Of a stretch of DNA of 11,122 bases, positions 1-5,987 are shown in pieces; positions within the stretch are counted from its first letter, which is position 1; each line of letters opens with the position of its first letter. The stretch is taken from assembly GCA_002493085.1 (NCBI GenBank), contig DKXQ01000058.1, positions 1 to 11,122 of the forward strand, in the 5' to 3' direction. The position numbers and the translations under genes were made by a program. This DNA comes from Lachnoclostridium sp. UBA7122. Its GTDB lineage: Bacteria; Bacillota; Clostridia; Lachnospirales; Lachnospiraceae. Under the pieces are notes generated by a model. The model searched no databases. It saw only the letters and a list, made by a program, of their open reading frames with translations, and had not been told where the DNA came from.

Positions 1-18
1 TTTTATGAGGTTATCCTG
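1..18. repeat. Left copy of an 18-bp inverted repeat at the window ends
   Basis: TTTTATGAGGTTATCCTG at the left edge is the exact reverse complement of bases 11102-11119. The match reaches base 1, so the true repeat may extend further left. Inward of the repeat the two flanks diverge. It could be the tip of a repeated element lying just outside the window, a terminal inverted repeat, or an effect of how the window was cut. No transposase frame touches this end. Confidence 0.6.
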
Positions 19-33
19 AAAAATATGTGAAAT

Positions 34-60
34 AAAAAACAGGGCATGAAAATCCTGCCT
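34..60 (-). terminator. Probable intrinsic terminator of the minus-strand gene remnant
   Basis: Read on the minus strand, CAGG (complement of 54-57) can pair with CCTG (complement of 40-43), with an alternative GGCA/TGCC pairing. A run of six T (complement of 34-39) follows directly. It lies about 10 bases beyond the minus-strand stop codon at 70-72, where a terminator would be expected. The stem is short and depends partly on wobble pairs, so strength is uncertain. On the plus strand an A-run precedes and a short T-run follows, so it could work weakly both ways. Confidence 0.5.
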
Positions 61-69
61 TTTGTGCTG

Positions 70-165
70 TCACTCTTCTTTATTTGACGGATTATTTTCT
101 TTTTGGGCGTAGCGTGGGATTCCGGTTAGTTTTTCTACACGTTTTGAAGCTTCTTTTACGTCTAA
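70..165 (-). pseudogene. C-terminal remnant of an unrecognised minus-strand gene
   Basis: The minus strand reads 31 codons from an in-frame stop (TAA, complement of 166-168) to TGA at 70-72. It includes the segment KEASKRVEKLTGIPRYAQKE and a charged tail ending in KEE. There is no start codon or ribosome binding site, and a terminator-like hairpin follows the stop. This is what a truncated 3' gene end looks like. The upstream part is missing: at about 160-168 the sequence changes into the plus-strand yoeB-like fragment. I do not recognise the family from so short a tail. It could also be a chance open frame, though the terminator argues against that. Confidence 0.35.
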
Positions 166-180
166 TTAATGAATTAATTA
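163..180. repeat. AT-only palindrome at a gene-remnant junction
   Basis: TAATTAAT-GA-ATTAATTA is a perfect inverted repeat with 8-base arms. It sits where the minus-strand gene fragment ends and the yoeB-like reading begins. It might mark a rearrangement junction, but A+T-only palindromes are easily produced by chance in DNA this AT-rich. Confidence 0.35.
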
Positions 181-266
181 AAGACATTAAGCGGAATGGA
201 ATATCAAAAGGAACTGGCAAGCCAGAGCTATTGCCTTATAGAAAAGCATAGAGCAGACGGATAAGC
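165..266 (+). pseudogene. yoeB: Decayed YoeB/Txe-type toxin fragment
   Basis: The plus-strand frame reads INELIKDIKRNG, then GKPE, then a TAG stop at 249-251, and in the same frame continues SRRI. These blocks occur in the same order and near-normal spacing in YoeB-family mRNA interferases, whose core in E. coli includes KINELIKD, GKGKPEPL and SRRI. The N-terminal third is absent: bases before about 160 instead hold the tail of an opposing gene. The block between GKPE and SRRI is scrambled and contains the stop. The catalytic C-terminus is not recognisable, because the sequence runs into the GTTAAG boxes at 281. No YefM-type antitoxin frame is present. I read it as a dead relic of a toxin-antitoxin locus, based on remembered family motifs rather than an alignment. 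Confidence 0.55.
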
Positions 267-280
267 ATGAAAACATTTGA

Positions 281-310
281 GTTAAGGATTGTTAAGAATT
301 GTTAAGAAAT
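281..310 (+). promoter_or_regulatory. Three tandem 10-bp GTTAAG boxes, candidate response-regulator binding site
   Basis: GTTAAGGATT, GTTAAGAATT and GTTAAGAAAT follow one another with no gap, giving an exact 10-base period (one helical turn). A weaker TTAAA follows at 313-317. Tandem repeats at 10-11 bp spacing are the usual binding architecture of OmpR/PhoB-family regulators, and such a regulator is encoded at 1919-2623. The boxes lie about 30 bases upstream of the only good -10 element before the peptide genes. The natural inference is activation of that promoter by the encoded regulator; this is untested. Confidence 0.6.
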
Positions 311-312
311 AT

Positions 313-345
313 TTAAACTGGATTTTAAGATTTTTGTTTTATACT
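313..345 (+). promoter_or_regulatory. Candidate activator-dependent promoter for the peptide/SH3 genes
   Basis: TATACT at 340-345 is a good -10 hexamer. There is no convincing -35 at 16-18 bases: positions 317-322 read ACTGGA. A poor -35 with tandem regulator boxes just upstream fits a promoter that needs an activator. The predicted start is near 352, leaving a leader of about 45 bases before the first peptide start at 397. Confidence 0.45.
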
Positions 346-396
346 GCACTTGATTTTAAATAAATTTAGAAATAGAAAATGCGGAGGTAAATATCT

Positions 397-477
397 ATGA
401 GAAAAGTATTGAAACAAATAACTGTTATGACACTTTTAGTAATGTTTACATATATAACAGGAGGAAAAGAAGAATGA
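397..477 (+). CDS. Short hydrophobic peptide, 26 aa, unknown function
   Basis: I do not recognise this peptide. It starts MRKVLKQITVMTLL, continues with a hydrophobic stretch and ends GGKEE. The shape is a positively charged N-terminus, a hydrophobic core of about 13 residues and a short charged tail, so it could be a membrane peptide, an exported peptide or a bare signal-peptide relic. Support for translation is a GGAGG site at 383-387 placed 9 bases before ATG, a promoter candidate upstream, and a stop overlapping the next start (ATGA at 474-477). Alternatives are the broken N-terminus of a secreted protein like the one at 551, or a regulatory leader peptide. Confidence 0.5.
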   Translation: MRKVLKQITVMTLLVMFTYITGGKEE

Positions 478-545
478 GAGAAATTCGCACTGTGAAGTGT
501 GAAAGTATCTTTCATGTCTTGTTTGTGACTGAAAAGGAATGGTGA
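474..545 (+). CDS. Short peptide, 23 aa, unknown function
   Basis: Its ATG overlaps the stop of the preceding peptide (ATGA), and its own AGGAGG lies at 459-464, 9 bases upstream. This is the strongest ribosome binding site in the island. The peptide starts MREIRTVKCESIFHVLF and ends EKEW, with one cysteine and a mildly hydrophobic centre but no signal peptide. Its stop lies just before the start of the SH3-like gene at 551, so the three frames could be translationally coupled. It might be a signalling or bacteriocin-like peptide, a leader peptide, or a chance frame behind a good binding site. No family is recognised. Confidence 0.4.
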   Translation: MREIRTVKCESIFHVLFVTEKEW

Positions 546-550
546 AAAAC

Positions 551-865
551 ATGAGAAAAAATTTTTTAAAAACTATTATAATAGTTATAACTATAAACTT
601 ATTAGCTGTTACAACAACACCACATGTATATGCTTCAAAAAATAAAAAACATCCTGTAGAAAAATATTATATTATATCAGATGTTGCTCCTGTAAGATGT
701 GGTCCAAATAAGCATAATGCTAAAATAGCTGAACTGGGAAAAGGATTAATAATTGATGTACAACAAGTACTTCATTTTCGTGGACAAAGGAGCAGATGGG
801 CAAAATTCAAATACTTAAATTATTATACAGCATATATAAATTTAAAACATTTGTCTAAAAAGTAA
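551..865 (+). CDS. Secreted small SH3-like (SH3b) domain protein
   Basis: The protein is 104 aa from ATG 551. Residues 1-28 form a signal peptide: basic start MRKNFLK, a long hydrophobic core, and a likely cleavage after VYA. The rest (about 38-104) looks like one bacterial SH3 domain. It has VRCGP near the start, a G-K-G turn before a V-rich strand, a tryptophan, and a final strand with AYI. Bacterial SH3 domains usually bind peptidoglycan or peptides outside the cell. There is no catalytic domain, so this is a stand-alone secreted module. ATG 539 is also in frame, but the AAGGA at 534-538 ends directly against it, so 551 is preferred despite a 12-base gap. Overlap of the upstream peptide frame suggests cotranscription. 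Base composition is very AT-rich. The domain assignment rests on pattern, not a profile search. Confidence 0.6.
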   Translation: MRKNFLKTIIIVITINLLAVTTTPHVYASKNKKHPVEKYYIISDVAPVRCGPNKHNAKIAELGKGLIIDVQQVLHFRGQRSRWAKFKYLNYYTAYINLKHLSKK

Positions 866-896
866 CTTGTAGTTTCTTAGATAATATCTTTTAGTT

Positions 897-944
897 TTTT
901 AAGGCTTTTTCCACTGCTTTTAGACAGCGGAAAAAGCCTTAAAA
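897..944. other. Long stem-loop after the SH3-like gene, not a canonical terminator
   Basis: AAGGCTTTTTCC (901-912) pairs perfectly with GGAAAAAGCCTT (929-940). TTTT/AAAA flanks extend the stem to 16 bp, and inside it a one-base mismatch is followed by CTG/CAG. The side after the stem is A-rich on both strands instead of T-rich, so the U-tract of an intrinsic terminator is missing in either direction. It could protect the 3' end of the upstream message, act as a processing site, or terminate poorly. Confidence 0.6.
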
Positions 945-947
945 TAG

Positions 948-976
948 TTGTTCAAAATAATTTTTCATGTTACAAT
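948..976 (+). promoter_or_regulatory. Candidate sigma-A promoter for the CPBP/two-component operon
   Basis: TTGTTC (948-953) and TACAAT (971-976) are separated by exactly 17 bases. The -10 matches 5 of 6 consensus positions, the -35 only 3. The predicted start near 983 gives a leader of about 60 bases before the CPBP start at 1044. Its place beyond the 897-944 hairpin suggests the regulators are expressed separately from the peptide/SH3 message. Confidence 0.45.
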
Positions 977-1043
977 ACAGGCAACTAAAAATAATTATAC
1001 ACAGCACCATTAAGTATGTTGAAAATTTAAGTGGAAAAAATAT

Positions 1044-1901
1044 ATGTGTGACAAAATAAAAGCACTATTGCATATGCTAATAATATTTGCAGTTTTCTTT
1101 CTTGCAGATTCTTTTAGTATTGCAATGCTTAAAATATTAGATGCAGGTATTTTTTGTACAGAAATATTTTATGTTTGCATAAACATTTTAAGCGTATTTA
1201 TTATAATTTATTTATATTCAAAATATATTTTAAAGAATTCTTTTACAGAAATATATCTAGGAAAACCACTGCCATCCCGGCAATGGTGTATAATTGCTTT
1301 TATTATGCCTGCTGCAATAGATATATTTTATCTTTTTTTTATAAAGGGAGAATTTCAATGGGGAAATTACCCAAAAAGTGAAATAGCTTATATTTTGCTT
1401 GTTGTTATTTTCAGTTCAGGATTAAAAACATCTGTTGTAGAAGAAATTCTTTTACGAGGACTTGCTTTAAGTTATTTGCAAAAAACATTTGGAAAAAAGG
1501 CCGGGATTTTGTTTGCCAATTTTTTATATATATCTATAAATCTGGTTTATATTGATACATATGGCTGGAATAAAATTCTTTTATTAGTTCTGGCTGTATT
1601 TGTGCAGGGTACAGCATATTCGTTAATTACTTGTGTAACGGGGTCCGTCTGGTCTGCTGTAACTGTACATGCCATGTATAATATTATTTCAAGTAATTCA
1701 AATATTTTACAGATTAGCTCTAAAGAAACATACTTTGCTATCTGTACATATAAACTTGAAAGCAGGAACTGGCTGCTTACAGGTGTGCCAGACTGGAACA
1801 GTATAGATACTGCAGCTCCAGCAATTACTGGCCATTTAGTATTGATTGTACTAGCAGTATTATATGCCAGGAAAGATAATGTAAAACCCGTTATATATTG
1901 A
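1044..1901 (+). CDS. CPBP-family (Rce1-like) intramembrane protease homologue
   Basis: This 285-aa multi-spanning membrane protein has hydrophobic segments at about 8-28, 41-60, 82-100, 113-128, 152-170, 177-198 and 262-275. The CPBP motifs are partly clear: EEILLRG at 133-139 gives the EExxxR motif (Glu133, Glu134, Arg138), and HAMYN at 209-213 gives the last HxxxN motif. The middle motif, normally FxxxH, reads YISIN, so the second catalytic His appears replaced by Asn166. In Gram-positive bacteria, family members occur in bacteriocin operons as self-immunity or maturation factors. The ribosome binding site is weak (AAGTGG about 12 bases before ATG). Its stop TGA at 1899-1901 is followed closely by the response regulator start at 1919. 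It is probably in an operon with the two-component genes. Whether it is an active protease is open. Confidence 0.75.
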   Translation: MCDKIKALLHMLIIFAVFFLADSFSIAMLKILDAGIFCTEIFYVCINILSVFIIIYLYSKYILKNSFTEIYLGKPLPSRQWCIIAFIMPAAIDIFYLFFIKGEFQWGNYPKSEIAYILLVVIFSSGLKTSVVEEILLRGLALSYLQKTFGKKAGILFANFLYISINLVYIDTYGWNKILLLVLAVFVQGTAYSLITCVTGSVWSAVTVHAMYNIISSNSNILQISSKETYFAICTYKLESRNWLLTGVPDWNSIDTAAPAITGHLVLIVLAVLYARKDNVKPVIY

Positions 1902-1918
1902 TGAAAAAGAGGATAGAT

Positions 1919-2623
1919 ATGGAACATTATATGATACTTATAATTGAAGATGATGCTGGTATCCGTGAAGGTGTACGGATACTGTTAGAGGGTGATGGCT
2001 GCCATGTAGAAGAGGCAGCAGATGGCAATGAGGGTCTTAAAAAACTTACAGATACCACAAGTCTTGTAATTCTTGATATTATGATGCCAGGTATTTCTGG
2101 AATTAAAACTTGTGAAGAGATAAGAAAGGTGTCAAATGTGCCAGTTTTATTTTTAACTGCCAAGGCACAGGAATCTGACAAATTGATTGGGTTGATGGCT
2201 GGAGGTGATGATTATCTGGTCAAGCCATTTTCTTATACAGAACTATTAGCAAGAGTTAAAGCCCTTATAAGGCGTCATAGTGTATATGATAAACCTTTTT
2301 ATGCAAAAACAGAAACTTCCAAATGGATTGAAAAAAACGGTATAAAAATTGATACCAATAATAACCATGTTATTTTACACGAAGAGGAAATAAGCCTTAC
2401 AGAAACAGAATACAAGATTTTATTACTTATGATGAAATATCCGCAGAAAATTTTTTCAGTACAAAATTTATATGAAAGTGTATGGGAAGAGCCTTTTACT
2501 TATACGTCCAGCAATACAGTTATGGTCCATATACGTAAATTAAGGAAAAAAATTGAGGAAGACCCAAAGAAACCTAAAATTATAGAAACTGTATGGGGCA
2601 AGGGCTACCGCTTTGGAAAGTAA
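1919..2623 (+). CDS. OmpR/PhoB-family response regulator
   Basis: This is a DNA-binding regulator of a two-component system, 234 aa. Residues 5-120 are the receiver domain: acidic pocket E10-D11-D12, phospho-acceptor Asp53 in LVILDIMMPG, Thr80 and Lys102 in VKPF. Residues about 135-234 are a winged-helix domain with the typical TETEYKIL, VHIRKLRKKIE and WGKGYRF segments. The open frame begins further upstream (TTG 1898, ATG 1901), but ATG 1919 has the best ribosome binding site (AAGAGGA at about 1907-1913) and gives a normal N-terminus. ATG 1931 has no site. The end overlaps the kinase start by 11 bases, so the two are coupled. The GTTAAG boxes at 281-310 are the best candidate target in the window. 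The VanR-like look is a general resemblance only. Confidence 0.9.
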   Translation: MEHYMILIIEDDAGIREGVRILLEGDGCHVEEAADGNEGLKKLTDTTSLVILDIMMPGISGIKTCEEIRKVSNVPVLFLTAKAQESDKLIGLMAGGDDYLVKPFSYTELLARVKALIRRHSVYDKPFYAKTETSKWIEKNGIKIDTNNNHVILHEEEISLTETEYKILLLMMKYPQKIFSVQNLYESVWEEPFTYTSSNTVMVHIRKLRKKIEEDPKKPKIIETVWGKGYRFGK

Positions 2624-3932
2624 ATTTTTTACGGGCAGCCTGGCAAAAAAAATGGCCGGGTATTTGCTGCGGGGACTTGCAGCAGGTATATTTATTATCC
2701 TTTTTTTGTATTTGGGCAGTCTTAATTTACTACAGCATTATTTCTGTTTCTCAGGATATTTCCGGGATGAAGAAGTAAACCGGATAAAGGAATTGCAAAG
2801 ATATGTAGCGGACAATAGAATTTCTGCTGCCGATTCCAGAAAATTAAAGAAATGGGCTAAGGAAAGAAACATTCTTGAGTTTACCATTTCGAGAGAAGAA
2901 TGGCTGGTATTTAATTTTTCTTATACAGAAGAGGTATCTCCTGGGAGCATTGAGATTAACAGACAAGGGTGGAAGTCTTACTATACAGTAATTTTTCAAG
3001 ATGGAAAAGCAGATGTATATATTTATGAAGGTTATGATAAGAAATATTATTATGCACTGTTTGTAGTTTCGGTTATAGCAGGAGTTGCTGTCTGCATTGG
3101 AATTTTTATTTTTGGAATACGGGAAGATATAACATATATACAGCAGTTAAAGAAAGAAATTGATATTATAAGTGTTGGAAATCTGGATAAAAGTGTGACA
3201 ATAAAGGGAAATGACGAGATTTCACAACTTGCGTATGGTTTAGACCAGATGAGACAAAAGCTGAATGAAAAAAAACAGTTAGAAAATGAACTCCGTACAG
3301 CACAGGAGAAGCTTGTACTTGGGATGTCGCATGATTTAAGGACTCCGCTTACAGGTCTTATTACTTATATGGAAATTTTAAAAAAACAGGAACAGGAAGG
3401 CAGGGCCAGCAGGGAATACATAGATAAGGCATATGATAAGATTTTTCTTATAAAAAACCTTTCAGACCAGATGTTTGAATATTTTTTTATTGATTCACAT
3501 AAGGAAGATATACTAGAAGCTCCTGAAGAAGTCAGCAGCGCAATCGGGGATTATCTTTCGGAATTATGTGCAATGCTTGAATATAGTGGTTTTTTAGCTG
3601 ATATACAATATTTAGAATGGAGGCCTGTTTTAATCCAGGTAAATATAGATTATATTGGCAGGATAATTAATAATATAATCTCCAATCTTGAAAAATACGG
3701 GGACAAAAAACAAGATGTACAGATTGGCATTATTTATAGACAGGACTGGATATGTGTATATATTGAAAATGGCATAGCAGTGCCCGGCAGCTATGTTGAA
3801 GGTACAGGAATAGGATTGAGAAATATTGCGCTTATGATGAAACAAATGGGAGGCAAATCTGAAAAGCAGATAAATGAAAAAACATTTGTGTTAAAATTGT
3901 ATTTTCCTGTATATAAAGAAACAGGTAAGTGA
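2613..3932 (+). CDS. Membrane sensor histidine kinase, partner of the upstream regulator
   Basis: This 439-aa kinase has a first membrane helix at about 20-42, an extracellular region of about 100 residues, a second helix at 147-168, a HAMP-like linker at about 168-222 and a DHp domain with MSHDLRTPLTG, where His240 is the phosphorylation site. The ATPase domain has an N box (NNIISN, Asn354 and Asn358), a reduced G1 box (ENG at 385-387 in place of DxG) and a G2 box GTGIGL at 397-402. The start is probably TTG 2613, inside the regulator gene, with AAGGG 7 bases upstream. ATG 2651 lacks a site and would remove part of the N-terminal cytoplasmic stretch. The extracellular loop is large enough to bind a ligand directly, unlike BceS-type kinases with almost no loop. 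Ligand unknown. The terminator at 4044-4088 may also end this transcript. Confidence 0.88.
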   Translation: MESKFFTGSLAKKMAGYLLRGLAAGIFIILFLYLGSLNLLQHYFCFSGYFRDEEVNRIKELQRYVADNRISAADSRKLKKWAKERNILEFTISREEWLVFNFSYTEEVSPGSIEINRQGWKSYYTVIFQDGKADVYIYEGYDKKYYYALFVVSVIAGVAVCIGIFIFGIREDITYIQQLKKEIDIISVGNLDKSVTIKGNDEISQLAYGLDQMRQKLNEKKQLENELRTAQEKLVLGMSHDLRTPLTGLITYMEILKKQEQEGRASREYIDKAYDKIFLIKNLSDQMFEYFFIDSHKEDILEAPEEVSSAIGDYLSELCAMLEYSGFLADIQYLEWRPVLIQVNIDYIGRIINNIISNLEKYGDKKQDVQIGIIYRQDWICVYIENGIAVPGSYVEGTGIGLRNIALMMKQMGGKSEKQINEKTFVLKLYFPVYKETGK

Positions 3933-3956
3933 AGAATCCGCAAAAATATAATAATC

Positions 3957-3985
3957 TTGACATTTATCTCTATATATGTTAAAAA
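3957..3985 (+). promoter_or_regulatory. Sigma-A promoter with extended -10 for proS
   Basis: A perfect TTGACA (3957-3962) is followed after 17 bases by TAAAAA (3980-3985), with TG at 3977-3978 giving an extended -10. The predicted start is about 3992, so the message would begin directly with the GGCAGA hairpin. The promoter lies 25 bases after the kinase stop. Confidence 0.65.
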
Positions 3986-3991
3986 TAACAA

Positions 3992-4043
3992 GGCAGAGTA
4001 TTGCATTTATCTGCCCCGGATTTAGAGGTATTGTGGATTAATC
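3992..4043 (+). promoter_or_regulatory. Structured 5' leader of proS, candidate attenuator
   Basis: The leader can form GGCAGA (3992-3997) with TCTGCC (4010-4015), then GGATT (4018-4022) with AATCC (4040-4044), followed at once by the terminator hairpin at 4044. An alternative helix is possible: TTAG plus GG (4022-4028, one bulged A) with CCCTAA (4046-4051), which would take up the terminator's 5' arm. That is the layout of a transcription attenuator. I do not see the T-box signature (AGGGTGGNACCGCG) common before aminoacyl-tRNA synthetase genes in Clostridia, nor a leader peptide with proline codons. The controlling signal is therefore unknown. Confidence 0.45.
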
Positions 4044-4088
4044 CGCCCTAAGATGTGTAATGGGTACATACATATCTCAGGGCGTTTT
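4044..4088 (+). terminator. Strong intrinsic terminator ahead of proS
   Basis: CGCCCT (4044-4049) pairs with AGGGCG (4079-4084). After one A/C mismatch, AGAT pairs with ATCT, and GTGT with ACAT (one wobble), giving about 14 pairs around an 11-base loop. TTTT and TTCTTGTTT-type sequence follows from 4085. It lies between the proS promoter and the proS start, so it must be read through for proS expression from that promoter. It could also stop transcripts from the two-component operon. Confidence 0.8.
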
Positions 4089-4135
4089 CTTGTTTAAATA
4101 TCTTAATTATAGATGCATAAGAATGGAGGAAATAT

Positions 4136-5881
4136 ATGAAAGTAGCAAATTTAGTGGGACAAACGTTTAAGGAAAAACCATCTGACTGTGTGATTGACAG
4201 CCATGCGCTTATGGTGCGGGGTGGTTTTATGAAATATGTAGGCAATGGAATTTATTCTGAATTTCCTGCGCTTAGAAGAGTTACTGCAAAGATTGAAAAT
4301 ATAATACGCAAAGAAATGGATGCTATTGATGGACAGGAGGTGCTTTTTCCTGTTGTGCTGCCTGCTTCTTTATGGGAAGAGTCTGGCAGGTTTGAAAGTG
4401 TGGGAAGTGAGCTTGTGCGCTTTAAAGACAGAAATGGTTCTAAACATGTACTTGGCATGACACATGAAGAGGCGGCTGTACAGCTTGTGCGTGAATATGC
4501 ACAATCTTATGCCAGGTATCCGTTTATGATATACCAGATACAGCGCAAATTCAGGGATGAAGCAAGACCAAGAGCTGGCATGATACGTGTACGTGAGTTT
4601 ACAATGAAAGATGCATATTCTTTCCATACATCACAGGAAGACCTTGACAAGTACTATGAGTTATGCTTCCAGGCATATAACCGTATTTTCCAGAGGGCAG
4701 GTGTGCCAGAGGTTGTAACTGTAAAGTCTGATTCAGGCATGATGGGCGGCAGCGTGTCACATGAATATATGCTTTTAACACCTGTAGGTGAAGATTCAGT
4801 AGTTATGTGCAATGAATGTGATTACCGCTCTAATATGGAAGCTGCCGGAAACAGGGTTGATAATACATGGGATGGCAATATCAGTGAAGAACTGGAATGT
4901 GTTGAAACTCCTGGCTGTAAAACTATTGATGATGTATGTGCTTTTCTTAAAAGTGATGTAAAGGCTTCATGTAAAGCAGTTGTATACCAGAAAAATATTG
5001 ATGATAAATTTGTAGTTGCATTTGTACGTGGGGATTATGAAGTAAATGAAACAAAACTTAGAAATCTTGTGGGTGGGGAGATACACACTGCTGAAATAAC
5101 AGCAGATGACTGTCTTGTAGCTGGCTATATAGGGCCTTATGGCATTTCAGATGAAGCAGAAGTATATATTGACGTATCATTAAAAGGCATAAAAAGCATT
5201 GTAGCAGGTGCCAATAAAGAGGGGTACCACTACACAGGGCTGGACCTTGAAAGGGATTTGGAAAGTGTGCAATATGTTGATATTTCCAAAGTAAAAGAAG
5301 GCGGCATATGCCCTTGTTGTGGCAAACCAGCTATAACAGTTAAGCGTGGAATAGAAGTTGGCAATATATTCCAGCTGGGCACAAAGTATACAAAGTCTAT
5401 GAATATGCAGTATACTGATGAAAATGGAGAAAGCCACTATCCAGTAATGGGGTGTTATGGCATTGGTGTCGGACGGCTTGCAGCATCTGTATGCGAAGTA
5501 CACCATGATGAATATGGACCAGTATGGCCAATTACGATTGCACCTTGGGAAGTACAGATATGCTGTCTGCGTGCAGATAATGAAGAAACAAAGAAAGTAG
5601 CAGACCAGCTCTACAAAGATTTAATGGATAGCGGAATAGAAGTAATTTATGATGACAGGCAGATAAGGCCAGGTGCAATGTTTTCTGATGCAGATCTTAC
5701 TGGTGTGCCAATACGCGTAACTGTCAGCCCACGTAATTTAAAAGAATCATCTGTAGAAATCACAACAAGAGATAAATCTGTCAAAGATATTGTGCCTATA
5801 GAAGAAGCAGCAGGATATATACAGAATCTCAGGCTTAAGCTCTTTGCTGATATAGAATCACATGTGGAGGATTACAAATAA
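4136..5881 (+). CDS. proS: Prolyl-tRNA synthetase, bacterial type with editing domain
   Basis: It charges tRNA-Pro with proline in the cytoplasm and is essential for translation. At 581 aa it has the usual bacterial length. The class II core shows motif 1 around 45-85, the GMTHEEA loop near 107-113, motif 2 FRDEARPRAGMIRVREF near 138-155, and motif 3 GCYGIGVGRL near 447. Between motifs 2 and 3, about 225-390, is the inserted YbaK-like domain that removes mischarged alanine. CPCCGKP near 395 precedes the return to the catalytic core. The anticodon-binding domain follows from APWEVQI to the end. ATG 4136 has GGAGGA 5 bases upstream. It has its own promoter and structured leader, so it need not belong to the two-component operon. 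The sequence appears intact. It reads as a housekeeping gene beside an accessory island. Confidence 0.97.
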   Translation: MKVANLVGQTFKEKPSDCVIDSHALMVRGGFMKYVGNGIYSEFPALRRVTAKIENIIRKEMDAIDGQEVLFPVVLPASLWEESGRFESVGSELVRFKDRNGSKHVLGMTHEEAAVQLVREYAQSYARYPFMIYQIQRKFRDEARPRAGMIRVREFTMKDAYSFHTSQEDLDKYYELCFQAYNRIFQRAGVPEVVTVKSDSGMMGGSVSHEYMLLTPVGEDSVVMCNECDYRSNMEAAGNRVDNTWDGNISEELECVETPGCKTIDDVCAFLKSDVKASCKAVVYQKNIDDKFVVAFVRGDYEVNETKLRNLVGGEIHTAEITADDCLVAGYIGPYGISDEAEVYIDVSLKGIKSIVAGANKEGYHYTGLDLERDLESVQYVDISKVKEGGICPCCGKPAITVKRGIEVGNIFQLGTKYTKSMNMQYTDENGESHYPVMGCYGIGVGRLAASVCEVHHDEYGPVWPITIAPWEVQICCLRADNEETKKVADQLYKDLMDSGIEVIYDDRQIRPGAMFSDADLTGVPIRVTVSPRNLKESSVEITTRDKSVKDIVPIEEAAGYIQNLRLKLFADIESHVEDYK

Positions 5882-5895
5882 AATAAGCAGGACTA

Positions 5896-5922
5896 TAATT
5901 ATGTTGTTAAAATAGCCGATAT
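5896..5922 (+). promoter_or_regulatory. Sigma-28 (SigD/FliA) promoter for the flagellin gene
   Basis: GCCGATAT (5915-5922) is a full match to the sigma-28 -10 element of Gram-positive flagellar genes. Fifteen bases upstream is TAAT (5896-5899), 3 of 4 matches to the TAAA -35. Transcription would start about 60 bases before the flagellin ATG. It places the flagellin under late flagellar control. Confidence 0.75.
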
Positions 5923-5987
5923 AATATACGAAGTATTATATAAAAGAAGGGATGCTTTTATTTTTTGGTGAACAAGGAGGAATTAGT

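Noticed and set aside
196..264. Short frame starting ATG 196 (MEYQKELASQ...)
   Set aside because: It lies in a different frame over the yoeB relic, which explains the sequence better, and has only a weak ribosome binding site.
4054..4096. Possible leader peptide inside the proS terminator (ATG TGT AAT...)
   Set aside because: No ribosome binding site and no proline codons, so it does not fit a proline-sensing attenuator peptide.
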